A stretch of 64,000 nt of DNA from Nitrospira sp. Lineage in GTDB: Bacteria > Nitrospirota > Nitrospiria > Nitrospirales > Nitrospiraceae. A model generated the notes under the pieces. It was given only the letters and a program-made list of their open reading frames with translations, ran no database searches and was not told the DNA's origin. Position numbers and translations under genes: made by a program. This document shows, piece after piece, positions 8,376-16,057 of the stretch (its first letter is position 1; the number at the start of each line of letters is the position of its first letter). The DNA lies in contig JBAOHZ010000009.1 in assembly GCA_037045225.1 (NCBI GenBank), positions 2,294,001-2,358,000 of the forward strand, given 5' to 3'.

Positions 8376-8697
8376 CAGATCGCGGATCTGCGGATTAAGC
8401 TATTTAGAATCCTACCCATGCTCAGGCTATAAAATTCCTTATAGATTATCTAGAAGGAATGGATAAGGCTTGGCAAGCCATTTCATAATCCAAATCAGGA
8501 ATCGCCTCGAAATTTTAACCAAATTTTGGTCCCGGTTTTGGTCCCGGTTCGGTCCCGGTTTTGGCCACGATTGCAGGTATGCCTCAATCACCAGTGATCC
8601 TCATGGACTGAGGCAAAAAGCATTGATCTATAAAGAGAACATGTCTATCTGTCCTCCCTGATCGTTGTCTGTCTCTAAGGTACTTCGTCGTCCTTCT
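8376..8697. other. Right end of the island, gene-free, with a 12-base tandem repeat
   Basis: This is the upstream region of the Mrr-nSTAND3 gene, A+T-rich, with no credible gene. At 8524-8569 the unit ttttggtcccgg occurs twice perfectly (8524-8535, 8536-8547) and twice in degenerate form. Read on the minus strand it gives repeated TK/GT-rich codons like the TVTKTVTK tail of the integrase remnant at the other end. It may be the 3' scrap of a second integrase. Confidence 0.5.
8524..8569. repeat. Tandem repeat of a 12-base unit near the right island end
   Basis: Two exact copies of ttttggtcccgg are followed by ttcggtcccgg and ttttggccacg. A related pair, cggtttggtca / cggttttggtca, lies at 663-685 just inside the left end, where it encodes the integrase tail. 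Confidence 0.7.
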
Positions 8698-8737
8698 GAT
8701 CCGAGGGTTGGGGGTTCAAGTCCCTCCGGGCGCACCA
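8698..8737 (+). repeat. Right attachment-site copy (tRNA-Arg 3' fragment)
   Basis: Exact 40-base copy of 583-622, from the 3' strand of the anticodon stem through CCA. There is no 5' half, so this is not a second tRNA gene. It marks the right boundary of the island; sequence beyond it is the original chromosome downstream of the tRNA. Confidence 0.93.
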
Positions 8738-9075
8738 AGAGTTTGTCTGCCGTAGTCTTCGACGTCGTGTATGGCGCTACGATCATCTCTCCTCTCTCCT
8801 GACTTCTCCAACTCCCTCACCAATACGCTCCTGACCCGTTGATTCCCGGAGGACCTGAGTGTGCTTCTGTCACTGCGGAGCACCCTCGGAATCCCTTGGA
8901 ATTGAAGGGAATATGCCGCCAAGCCTAGGCACGCGCTGCCTGGGAAACCGCGTGCAATCACCTGGAATACAGGGTGTTTATGAAGGCTCGGCGGTGAATC
9001 CTGCGTAAAACGTGGCGAATGCTATATTTGTATTGTCTGGCAGCGGCTACACCCCAGCGTGAAGGAGTAAGGTTC
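8738..9075. other. Host intergenic region upstream of pal
   Basis: I see no gene in these 338 bases. A TATATT hexamer at 9023-9028 could be the -10 of the pal promoter, but no good -35 lies 16-18 bases upstream. A clear Shine-Dalgarno run, gaaggag, sits at 9061-9067. Confidence 0.4.
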
Positions 9076-9804
9076 ATGAAGCACCGTGGCGCATCGCAAC
9101 TGATGGTGGGCGGAATGGCAATGGTTCTGTTAGCGGCACCGGGCTGTAGCAATATGAAGTGGTTTCAGTCGGGCTCCGATGAGCAGTCCCAGTCGGCGTC
9201 GAGCCGTTCCGGCGATGGATCTGCGAACCAGAACGGTGTCGCGAGTGAGCAGGGTGACCAGTACCCTTCCCTTGGACGACAAGATAATTTGTCTGAGCCG
9301 GAGGGGGGGCGGTTGCGGGGGTTTTCGCCTCTGGTGAACGGGCAGATTTCCGGGGAGGAACGGCTGAGCCGGAGCCCTATCGGGAATATGCTGAGGCCGG
9401 TCGATGGTAGTGACAGCAGTGAGAAATGGTATACCGAAATTCGCCGCGAGGAAGCGGCGGCGATGGAAGCCGGACTGAAAGACGTCTTCTATGGTTATGA
9501 CCGATACAGCGTGGCAGACAATGGCGGAGGCGAGGCACTGACCACCAATGCCGACTGGCTGAAGGAGAACCCCACGGCGCTCCTCAAGATCTCCGGGCAT
9601 TGCGATGAGCGCGGCACCCATGATTACAATTTGGTACTGGGTGAAAAACGCGCCAAGGCGGCCAAGAGTTACCTGGTCGATCTGGGGGTCAATGCGACGC
9701 AAGTGGCGGTTGTGTCCTATGGCAAGGATCGCCCCTTCTGTGCCGAGCACGACGAGGCCTGCCATCAACAGAATCGGCGCGGCCACATGCTGCTCCGTAA
9801 ATAG
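9076..9804 (+). CDS. pal: OmpA-family peptidoglycan-associated lipoprotein
   Basis: Pal anchors the outer membrane to peptidoglycan and works with the Tol system. The 242-residue product has an N-terminal export signal ending in LLAAPGC (Cys24, a somewhat degenerate lipobox), then a long Ser/Gln/Gly-rich linker. The C-terminal OmpA domain (~130-242) carries SGHCDERGTHDYNLVLGEKRA, which matches the Pal peptidoglycan-binding motif with Cys in place of the usual Thr/Ala in GHxDERGT. The linker is longer than in Proteobacterial Pal. ATG 9076 is chosen over an upstream in-frame start because gaaggag lies 8 bases before it and the signal peptide then starts with MKHR. A terminator follows directly. 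Confidence 0.88.
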   Translation: MKHRGASQLMVGGMAMVLLAAPGCSNMKWFQSGSDEQSQSASSRSGDGSANQNGVASEQGDQYPSLGRQDNLSEPEGGRLRGFSPLVNGQISGEERLSRSPIGNMLRPVDGSDSSEKWYTEIRREEAAAMEAGLKDVFYGYDRYSVADNGGGEALTTNADWLKENPTALLKISGHCDERGTHDYNLVLGEKRAKAAKSYLVDLGVNATQVAVVSYGKDRPFCAEHDEACHQQNRRGHMLLRK

Positions 9805-9810
9805 TCGAGC

Positions 9811-9856
9811 GGTCCCGGTGTCTTCCCGTGAGTGGGTGCCGGGACCAGGCTTTTTC
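9811..9856 (+). terminator. Rho-independent terminator after pal
   Basis: The perfect stem ggtcccgg (9811-9818) / ccgggacc (9839-9846) closes a 20-base loop and is followed by a T-run at 9851-9855. It starts six bases after the pal stop codon. Confidence 0.75.
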
Positions 9857-10136
9857 TCGCTACGCGGACCTGTGTCTTCCCCTCCTGGTCCCGAGGCGCT
9901 CTCCTCCTCCATCGAATTCAACCCCGAATTCTGACTCCTGGCATCGAGTGGCCCCCGTCTCCGCGGGGAGAGTTCGGCCTCATTTCTGATGGGAGCTGAA
10001 CCTGATCGGCCCTCCCCATTCCTTGCCCCATTCCTTTTCCGTGAGACAGAAGAGTGACAATACGCGGGAGCTTATGGTATTGAGCCACAGCAGGGGGCAG
10101 ACTTTCTGCCCCTTCATTCGCCGAAGGAGTACGATT
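9857..10136. other. Intergenic region with a short hairpin before the 54-aa gene
   Basis: No gene seen. At 10094-10112 a perfect seven-base stem, ggggcag / ctgcccc, closes the loop acttt. It lies 25 bases upstream of the next start codon, so it may sit in the 5' untranslated region of that gene. No T-run of terminator quality follows. Confidence 0.4.
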
Positions 10137-10301
10137 GTGAACCAGCGCTTTGGAATTACCGTGAAATTCTTGATTTCAGCCGATTCCCCCGAGGAGGCTG
10201 AAGAGATCATTGAGTCGGCGTGTGAAAAGATGGCGACTTCCATCCATGAAGGGGATGTCAGCTACGAAGGTATTGAGGATATTGAAGAGGAAGACGAGTA
10301 G
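10137..10301 (+). CDS. Small acidic protein of unknown function (54 aa)
   Basis: GTG 10137 is preceded by a strong aaggagt (10124-10130) at good spacing, so translation is likely. The protein begins NQRFGITVKFLISADS, which looks like a beta strand, then a Glu-rich helix (PEEAEEIIESACEKM) and a very acidic tail ending IEEEDE. I do not recognise a family. It could be a small regulatory or nucleic-acid-mimic protein, but nothing in the context decides this. The longer upstream in-frame extension to 10023 is rejected because the hairpin and Shine-Dalgarno lie inside it. Confidence 0.65.
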   Translation: MNQRFGITVKFLISADSPEEAEEIIESACEKMATSIHEGDVSYEGIEDIEEEDE

Positions 10302-10425
10302 TGACGGTGGCCGTCCGTGCCGCCGCGGCTGCATGGCTGCGGGGCCCCGTTCGTCCTGATTGAGGACGAGCTGGTGTGAATCCAGGACGAGCCTTCCTCT
10401 CGTTTCAGCCTGAGAGACGGGTGAT

Positions 10426-11817
10426 ATGACGGACCATGTGGAGCCTTCCGTGGCAGATTCCCGACCGTCGGGATTTCTGAACCGGATCCATCAATCCAAT
10501 AAACAGTACCTTCCGCAATGGCTCGGTGTTCCGGCGCACATTCACCATGTGGCGTATCGGATGGCGAACCCGCCGGTGGAACGCCCCAATAGTCGTCGGG
10601 AGTTCCAGCATCTTCTGCAGGCCTTGGAGATTTCCGAGGGCGCCGTGGAAGAGCGCTTTGGCTACGGGTTTAAAGTTGCGGCCAATGGGGACCGTCTCGT
10701 CGTCGTGTGGGAAGCTCACACGGAGTATTATAGCTACCAGGTGTGGCATGTCGTTCGCGACCCCAGCGCCCCGCTTGATTTCGGGCCGATTACCTTTCCT
10801 GGCTACATGATGCCGCTGTCCCCCCTCGGCATCCGCGTGAATGCGCTCGATCTGCTGTTCCTGCCGCAAGAGCTTCCCCTTGAAGGAGAGCTTCCTGCGA
10901 GGCTTCCCGGTGCGATGGTGTACGGCAGCCGCATTTTGGGCGACGACATCGTGGCCGTCACGAGTTTTACCCCCGATGAATTCGACCGCGAACGGTATCT
11001 TATCTGTTCGACCTCCGAACAAGCGTTGCGACAACAAGTGGCGAAGATTGTGGATACGATCGTCGCCATTGAAAACTACTACCACCTGGTGATGTTGCCG
11101 ATGAAGGCGTTTTCGCGCGCCGTCGATCAAATTCATGACTATGAGCAGCGCCACCTCTATCAACGGGCCGTCTTGATCGAGCAGCTCGGTGGGACGACCC
11201 CGCCGACCATGCAGAAATGGCTGACGGTCCTGACTCAGGACCTGTTGCAGGTGAGTCGCTTGGCGGAGTCGATGCGGTACCGGCTGTCCGCCTCGGTGCC
11301 CTATGACCGTATCGTGCAGAGCAACCTGGTGGCGTTGCAAGAGCGGCCCTACCCGCCGTTTCGCCAGATTTCAGAGTATGTGAGTTGGAAGATTACCGGG
11401 GTCACGGAAGGTTATCAGCAGCTGCTCCGGCGTATCGACGCGATGGAGAAGGATTTCGAGGCGACGGTGGCCGTGCTTCGAACGCACATCGAATTGCGAT
11501 TGCAGGAGCAGAATATTCAATTGCAGGATCAGAACATGAAGTTGCTGATCAGTGTGGATTCCACCACGCGGGCTCAGGCGATCCTGCAGCGCACGGTCGA
11601 AAGTCTCTCCGTGATCGTGATCACCTACTACTTGACGGGATTGGGCAGTTACGTGTTAAAGGCCTGTTATGAGATGGGGTGGCTCAAGAATGCCAATGTC
11701 GCGACCGCGATCTTTGTCCCGATTGCGTTCGCCACGTCGTTCACGCTGATGACCGTGGGCCGGAAGATTATCGTCAAACGGATGGCGAATTCCGCGAAGG
11801 ATTCGTCCGCGCACTGA
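10426..11817 (+). CDS. DUF3422 family membrane protein
   Basis: The 463-residue protein matches the DUF3422 family of large cytosol-facing proteins with a C-terminal membrane anchor. It begins with a soluble domain (NPPVERPNSRREFQHL; later WEAHTEYYSY and ISEYVSWKITGVTEGYQQLLRRI), then a helix-rich region, and ends with two membrane segments (about residues 395-415 and 425-447: SLSVIVITYYLTGLGSYVL and ATAIFVPIAFATSFTLMTVG). The biochemical role of the family is unknown. The last 44 bases overlap the convergent PilZ gene. The ATG at 10426 follows gacgggtgat with a modest Shine-Dalgarno. Confidence 0.8.
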   Translation: MTDHVEPSVADSRPSGFLNRIHQSNKQYLPQWLGVPAHIHHVAYRMANPPVERPNSRREFQHLLQALEISEGAVEERFGYGFKVAANGDRLVVVWEAHTEYYSYQVWHVVRDPSAPLDFGPITFPGYMMPLSPLGIRVNALDLLFLPQELPLEGELPARLPGAMVYGSRILGDDIVAVTSFTPDEFDRERYLICSTSEQALRQQVAKIVDTIVAIENYYHLVMLPMKAFSRAVDQIHDYEQRHLYQRAVLIEQLGGTTPPTMQKWLTVLTQDLLQVSRLAESMRYRLSASVPYDRIVQSNLVALQERPYPPFRQISEYVSWKITGVTEGYQQLLRRIDAMEKDFEATVAVLRTHIELRLQEQNIQLQDQNMKLLISVDSTTRAQAILQRTVESLSVIVITYYLTGLGSYVLKACYEMGWLKNANVATAIFVPIAFATSFTLMTVGRKIIVKRMANSAKDSSAH

Positions 11818-12196
11818 TCTCCACCTCCTGCGCTTCCCGTCCAGTCGCTATCGGCCCGATCAGTCGACACATCATCTGGTGATCTTCAAGCATCTGTTCG
11901 AGCAAGCGCTGCAGGCGGCTCTGGTGATCACACTGGATACGGATAAACTCAATTCCAGCTTGCTGCTCAGTGGCCCATCGCACCTTCGCCAGTCCCACGG
12001 TGAGCGGTCGTGCCTGGTCCGGCGCCATCACATGTAGTTCGAGGTAGTCGCCCGGTTGCATCGGCAGCGTGGTCTCAAGCGCGCACCCAGGTCCGGAGAG
12101 GTTGAGCAAGGTGCCTTGGCCGATCATCGAATCACCCAACAGGTGGACACGATAGGTGACGGGGATCCGGGCAGATGAACGCAGATTCGTGTTCAT
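11774..12196 (-). CDS. PilZ-domain protein (c-di-GMP receptor type)
   Basis: The single PilZ domain covers nearly all of the 140 residues. An N-terminal RSSAR (RxxxR-like) and NLSGPGCAL ([D/N]xSxxG-like) form the usual cyclic-di-GMP binding pair, followed by beta strands with VRWATEQQAGIEFIRI. A C-terminal helix contains LQRLLEQML. Such proteins link c-di-GMP levels to motility, surface polymers or other outputs; the output here is unknown. ATG 12196 is preceded on its strand by aaggagtccctctc. The 3' end overlaps the DUF3422 gene tail to tail by 44 bases. Confidence 0.8.
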   Translation of the reverse strand: MNTNLRSSARIPVTYRVHLLGDSMIGQGTLLNLSGPGCALETTLPMQPGDYLELHVMAPDQARPLTVGLAKVRWATEQQAGIEFIRIQCDHQSRLQRLLEQMLEDHQMMCRLIGPIATGREAQEVEISARTNPSRNSPSV

Positions 12197-12356
12197 GAGA
12201 GGGACTCCTTGTCTTGGCCCTCGGTCCGGAGGGCATAGAGACGTTATCGGTCGGGAGGTTTCCGAACTTGAGCCGGGAGATGGGCCGCCATCGGTTCCAG
12301 CAGGGGATGGGAGTGGAAATACTTAGGGATCCATGCCGGGGATGGATGCCGGGATG

Positions 12357-12503
12357 TCAGGGGGTGTCGGTTTGATGACGATGGCCTGTCAGCCACACTG
12401 TCAGAGGAATGCTGACAGGAAATGGCAAGAGGGCCAGCACGACGATTGCCAGGGCTATTCCGATGGGTCTCCGGTTGGGCGAACGTGCGGTGGTGACATG
12501 CAT
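12357..12503 (-). CDS. Possible small single-span membrane protein (48 aa)
   Basis: The minus-strand ATG at 12503 opens a 48-residue frame: a basic N-terminus (MHVTTARSPNRRPIG), then a hydrophobic stretch (IALAIVVLALLPFPVSIPLTVWL) long enough for one membrane pass, and a polar tail. A ggag lies about 10 bases upstream. No family recognised. A second tiny hydrophobic frame follows upstream on the same strand (12553-12675), so these may be a small operon. Confidence is limited by the short length. Confidence 0.4.
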   Translation of the reverse strand: MHVTTARSPNRRPIGIALAIVVLALLPFPVSIPLTVWLTGHRHQTDTP

Positions 12504-12552
12504 GGAGTATGGCTCCGACCTCTGTGGTGATCCATGATCACTGAGGGCTGCG

Positions 12553-12675
12553 TTATCGGCTGTCCTGGCTTGCCAGGCGGCTTCTGCTCGACATGGTGAG
12601 CAGGTCCGTCACCCATTGTCCGATCAAGGCGACGAAGGCGATAACAGTGATGATAATTTCGGAGAGGTATTCCAT
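12553..12675 (-). CDS. Possible small single-span membrane protein (40 aa)
   Basis: MEYLSEIIITVIAFVALIGQW is hydrophobic enough for one transmembrane helix and is followed by a basic tail (SSRSRLASQD). A gagggag Shine-Dalgarno lies nine bases before the ATG on the minus strand, which argues for translation. The frame stays open much further upstream, but that extension has no protein-like character. Function unknown. Confidence 0.4.
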   Translation of the reverse strand: MEYLSEIIITVIAFVALIGQWVTDLLTMSSRSRLASQDSR

Positions 12676-13046
12676 GGAGCGTCTCCCTCTAAGGTGTGGA
12701 CTCTGATTGAGTGACCGACCCTCACCCGCAATAATGAGCAACCCTCGTGCCAGCCGACGCATCAGCCGATTGCCAGGAGTGGAAGGTTTTCCTCGAGTCA
12801 GATTGCTCGTGGTTCGGAGTCGTGTGAGTATTTTTTCGCTGGAGTGGAATGACGTAGTTGTGTCAAAAAGACACGAGAGTGTATTTTTACAGATATGCGG
12901 ATTGAATGAACGGAGTATCGACTGGGCAGGGACTGGCGGTTCGGTGTCTGTTTGGTAAACCGGTTGATTTCGGTTGCGGAAGAGCGTATCCCTCTCCGGA
13001 CAATTCGTGGAGCGAATCTCGTCCACTCATCTGACGAAAGGCACAT
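12676..13046. other. Intergenic region between divergent small genes
   Basis: No gene supported. A perfect short inverted repeat gtgtc-aaaaa-gacac lies at 12860-12874 in an A+T-rich patch that probably contains the promoter of the PilZ gene at 13047. A gaaagg Shine-Dalgarno is at 13035-13040. Confidence 0.4.
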
Positions 13047-13367
13047 GTGGAGCGTCGCGATAGTCCCCGCTATGAAATCGAGGTACCGTTAATTTTTTCG
13101 GGTAAGGCGGTTGCCGGGGGTGGGTTGATCACCAGCCTGTCCCAAGAAGGGTGCCATGTCGTGAGTGAGGAATCGCTCGCCGCGCGCGCACGCTTGGCTC
13201 TCCAGATCGAGTTTCCGCCTCCGTATGAGCCGATGACCGTTGAGGTGGCCGAGGTACGCTGGACGGACGCCACGGGTTTTGGTCTCGAGTTTGTTCATGT
13301 GCATGACGAGGAGAAAACGAGGCTGCAGCGGTATATCGATTGGCTCAAGCGGACGCAGAACAATTGA
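13047..13367 (+). CDS. Single-domain PilZ protein
   Basis: The 106-residue PilZ domain has the arginine motif ERRDSPR at residues 2-8 and SLSQEGC as the [D/N/S]xSxxG element, followed by VAEVRWTDATGFGLEFV, a strand pair shared with the protein at 11774-12196. It ends with a helix (KTRLQRYIDWLKRTQ). GTG 13047 is in the correct frame with gaaagg seven bases upstream; the overlapping ATG at 13045 is out of frame. Likely cytoplasmic and c-di-GMP binding by family; partner unknown. Confidence 0.8.
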   Translation: MERRDSPRYEIEVPLIFSGKAVAGGGLITSLSQEGCHVVSEESLAARARLALQIEFPPPYEPMTVEVAEVRWTDATGFGLEFVHVHDEEKTRLQRYIDWLKRTQNN

Positions 13368-13400
13368 TACGTGTGTGGCCCCGTAGGCGTCGGTGTGTTG

Positions 13401-14330
13401 TCAGCGGGAGAGGGCAGGGATATCGACATGCACGTCAACCTGCGTGTCCTTGGTGCCGGGGGGAAACGGCGGAAATGGATGGGCATTCACGACGGCCAGC
13501 ACCGCTGCCTGATCGAATGCCACATTTCCGGAGCTCCGTTCGACTTCGATCAGCTGGGCCTCGCCGTTGGCATAGAGGCGGAAGCCGATGCCTGACATGC
13601 GCGCGGCATCTTTGCTGACTCGAGCGGTTCCTCCCTCTGTCATGCATTTACGGATGAGCCGCTGCAGCATTTTCCAATACCCTTCCTGCCGCGGCAGTGC
13701 TCTGGTTCCGACTAACTCCTCTTCCTCTACAGCTCCGTCCAGCAGCGCCAGTTCCGTGGGCTGGTTTCGGGTCGGTCCTGAGCCCTGGGCGATGTGGTTG
13801 GCGAGATCAGCGTGACTGGAACGGTGGTCGGCATATCCCGGAGTCGCGAGGGTGACCACAACGGTACGATGTACGAGGGCTTCCACGTGTGACCCCTGCT
13901 GATGGCCGATGAGGACTTGAAGGGCCGTCGCCTTCAGGGGCGTTCCCATGGTGCCCGACAACCGGCCTAGGTTCACGGTGGCCGAATACCGGTGCCGGGC
14001 ATGATCGATTTCCAAGGGAACGGTGTGCGGAGCCGAGGAGGGCATTTCAAAGACGGCCACCAGCGGGGTGTCTTGCAGAACCGGCGATGTCGAGATATGA
14101 ACCGAGACGGTGAGGCCCCGATTGGCCGGCAGTGATCCGACGAGACTCTCTGCCGACATCTCAATCTGCAGATCCCGTGGCGTGAGTTGCGGGGTGGTGC
14201 CGCTGACGTGTCCGACATCGGTCACCAGGGCGAGCATTCCGCACAGAGCGGCCAGGGTGGGCCACCTTCGTGATGGCCAACGGATCGATGCTTGGGATAA
14301 AGACGAGGACGGAGTCGTTGGCCGCATCAT
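13401..14330 (-). CDS. Periplasmic protein with a TonB/TolA-like C-terminal domain
   Basis: The 309-residue protein has an N-terminal hydrophobic segment (about 25-45, TLAALCGMLALVTDVGHVSG) that may be a signal anchor. The middle is beta-rich. The C-terminal ~90 residues (GIGFRLYANGEAQLIEVERSSGNVAFDQAAVLAV, then FPPFPPG and VDVHVDIPA) have the beta-alpha-beta pattern of TonB/TolA C-terminal domains, which contact outer-membrane receptors or Pal. No exbB/exbD or tolQ/R is nearby, so the energising partners are unknown. The start is uncertain: two Met codons open the frame without a clear Shine-Dalgarno. Confidence 0.6.
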   Translation of the reverse strand: MMRPTTPSSSLSQASIRWPSRRWPTLAALCGMLALVTDVGHVSGTTPQLTPRDLQIEMSAESLVGSLPANRGLTVSVHISTSPVLQDTPLVAVFEMPSSAPHTVPLEIDHARHRYSATVNLGRLSGTMGTPLKATALQVLIGHQQGSHVEALVHRTVVVTLATPGYADHRSSHADLANHIAQGSGPTRNQPTELALLDGAVEEEELVGTRALPRQEGYWKMLQRLIRKCMTEGGTARVSKDAARMSGIGFRLYANGEAQLIEVERSSGNVAFDQAAVLAVVNAHPFPPFPPGTKDTQVDVHVDIPALSR

Positions 14331-14496
14331 ATCAATCCCGCGTCGGTGGTTGCCTGGCGGATCGTTCCGTCCATCAGTAGCACGGGTTGGGCTGGGGGCC
14401 TACTCAAATGGCAGAATCGCCGGAGGTCCGGTGATGAGGTTGCGGTTGCGGCAGGGATTAGGCAGGATGCCGCCTGTGCGATGAAAGGTATCGAAT

Positions 14497-16026
14497 ATGA
14501 GCGCTGAGCCGATCATGGATCTTTCTCAGGTACGTACACCCTGTGTGATGGTGATTTTCGGCATTGACGGGGATCTGGCCAAGAGGAAGCTGCTCCCGGC
14601 TGTGTACAACCTCATGGCCGGCCAGTTCCTTCCGGAAAAGTTCGCCGTGGTGGGATTGGATCGTCCGGAAATGACGACGGCGGAGTTTCGAGAGAAGTTG
14701 GATCGGGTCATGGGCGACTACCTGCCGGCGACTGTCGATCGATCGGTCTGGCAGGCGTTGCTGCAGCGTGTGCATTACCTGGCGGGGGATTTTCAAGAAG
14801 GGGGTACCTATCGTCGCTTGAATGAGCTCCTGCAGCAGGTCGATGTCGATTCCGGCACGCAGGGGAATTATATTTTCTACATGGCCACCATTCCCGGCTT
14901 GTTCGGTCGAATCGTGACGCATCTGGGGGAATATGGCCTGACGGTCGAACGTGAGGGGGTCTGGCGCCGGGTCATCATCGAAAAACCGTTCGGCCAGGAC
15001 CTGGATTCGGCGCGGGCGCTTAACCACGAGCTCCAACGGGTTCTGCAGGAACGGCAGATCTATCGGATCGATCATTATCTCGGAAAAGAGACGGTCCAGA
15101 ACATTCTGGTCTTCCGGTTTGCCAACGGCATCTTCGAGCCGGTGTGGAATCGCCAGTACATCGACCATGTGCAAATCACCGTCGCGGAAAGTCTCGGGGT
15201 CGAGCATCGCGGCCGCTACTATGAACAGGCCGGCGCATTACGGGATATGGTGCCGAATCATTTGCTGCAGCTGCTCTGTTTCCTCGCGATGGAGCCGCCG
15301 AATTCGTTTGCCGCCGATGCCGTACGCGATGAAAAAGCGAAGGTGTTGCGCGGGGTGGTGCCGTTGAGTTCGCTGGACGTGTTGCGCTTTGTTGCGTTCG
15401 GGCAGTATGGCCCGGGCACAGCGGATGGGAAGGCGGTGGTGGGGTATCGCTCGGAGCCGCACGTGGGGCCTGAGTCGATGACCGAGACCTACGTGGCGAT
15501 GAAACTGTTCGTCGATAACTGGCGTTGGGCGGGGGTGCCTTTTTATCTCCGGACCGGAAAGCGGATGGCGAGCCGGTTGACGGAGATCGTGGTGCAGTTT
15601 AAACGCGCGCCGTTTATGTTGTTTAGGAAAACGCGGGTCGATCGGTTGGCACCCAACGTGCTGGTGATCCGCATTCAGCCCGACGAGGGTATCTCGCTGC
15701 GGTTCGACGCGAAGGTGCCGGGACCGACGGTGCGGATCGGGACGGTGGACATGGACTTTCAGTATGCCGATTATTTCGGCAACGCTCCTCAGACCGGGTA
15801 TGAGACTCTTTTGCACGATGCCATAGCCGGTGATGCGACGCTCTTTCAACGCGCGGACAATATTGAGCTGGGTTGGGCCGTGGTGCAAACGATTCTCGAT
15901 GTGTGGAAGTCCCTCCCTGCGGCTGCTGCGTGCCCGAACTATCCGAGCGGCAGTTGGGGACCGCCCGAGGCCGAGGCCTTGTTGAGGCGGGAGGGGCGGG
16001 AGTGGTGGAACGGAGGGTGGGCCTAG
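14497..16026 (+). CDS. zwf: Glucose-6-phosphate 1-dehydrogenase
   Basis: Catalyses NAD(P)-dependent oxidation of glucose 6-phosphate to 6-phosphogluconolactone, entry to the oxidative pentose phosphate pathway. At 509 residues it has the normal length. The active-site signature RIDHYLGKE is at 190-198, and FYLRTGKRM and FQYADYF lie downstream as expected. The nucleotide-binding motif reads GIDGDLAKRK (22-31) instead of the usual GASGDLAxRK, a visible two-residue change beside the dinucleotide pocket. ATG 14497 follows gaaagg at a plausible distance. Neither pgl nor gnd is adjacent. Confidence 0.95.
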   Translation: MSAEPIMDLSQVRTPCVMVIFGIDGDLAKRKLLPAVYNLMAGQFLPEKFAVVGLDRPEMTTAEFREKLDRVMGDYLPATVDRSVWQALLQRVHYLAGDFQEGGTYRRLNELLQQVDVDSGTQGNYIFYMATIPGLFGRIVTHLGEYGLTVEREGVWRRVIIEKPFGQDLDSARALNHELQRVLQERQIYRIDHYLGKETVQNILVFRFANGIFEPVWNRQYIDHVQITVAESLGVEHRGRYYEQAGALRDMVPNHLLQLLCFLAMEPPNSFAADAVRDEKAKVLRGVVPLSSLDVLRFVAFGQYGPGTADGKAVVGYRSEPHVGPESMTETYVAMKLFVDNWRWAGVPFYLRTGKRMASRLTEIVVQFKRAPFMLFRKTRVDRLAPNVLVIRIQPDEGISLRFDAKVPGPTVRIGTVDMDFQYADYFGNAPQTGYETLLHDAIAGDATLFQRADNIELGWAVVQTILDVWKSLPAAAACPNYPSGSWGPPEAEALLRREGREWWNGGWA

Positions 16027-16057
16027 TCTGCAGGGGTGAATAACCGACGAGGTGACA

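Larger units (their letters stand above)
623..8737. mobile_element. Integrated genomic island at tRNA-Arg carrying defence genes
   Basis: The 8.1 kb segment lies between the intact tRNA and the duplicated 40-base tRNA end. Inside are an integrase remnant next to the tRNA, a RelB/DinJ-type antitoxin with a collapsed toxin, a SIR2 / middle protein / SMC-ATPase operon and a convergent Mrr-nSTAND3 gene. The defence genes use many A/T-ending codons (aat, gat, tta, ctt), unlike the GC-rich flanks, which supports horizontal origin. No intact integrase is present, so the element can probably no longer move unaided. Confidence 0.9.

Noticed and set aside
8698..8737. A second tRNA-Arg gene
   Set aside because: Only the 3' 40 bases are present; no D-arm or 5' acceptor strand precedes them, so it is an attachment-site scar.
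9130..9921. 263-codon minus-strand frame opposite pal
   Set aside because: It is the antisense shadow of pal, passes through its terminator and has no protein-like domain.
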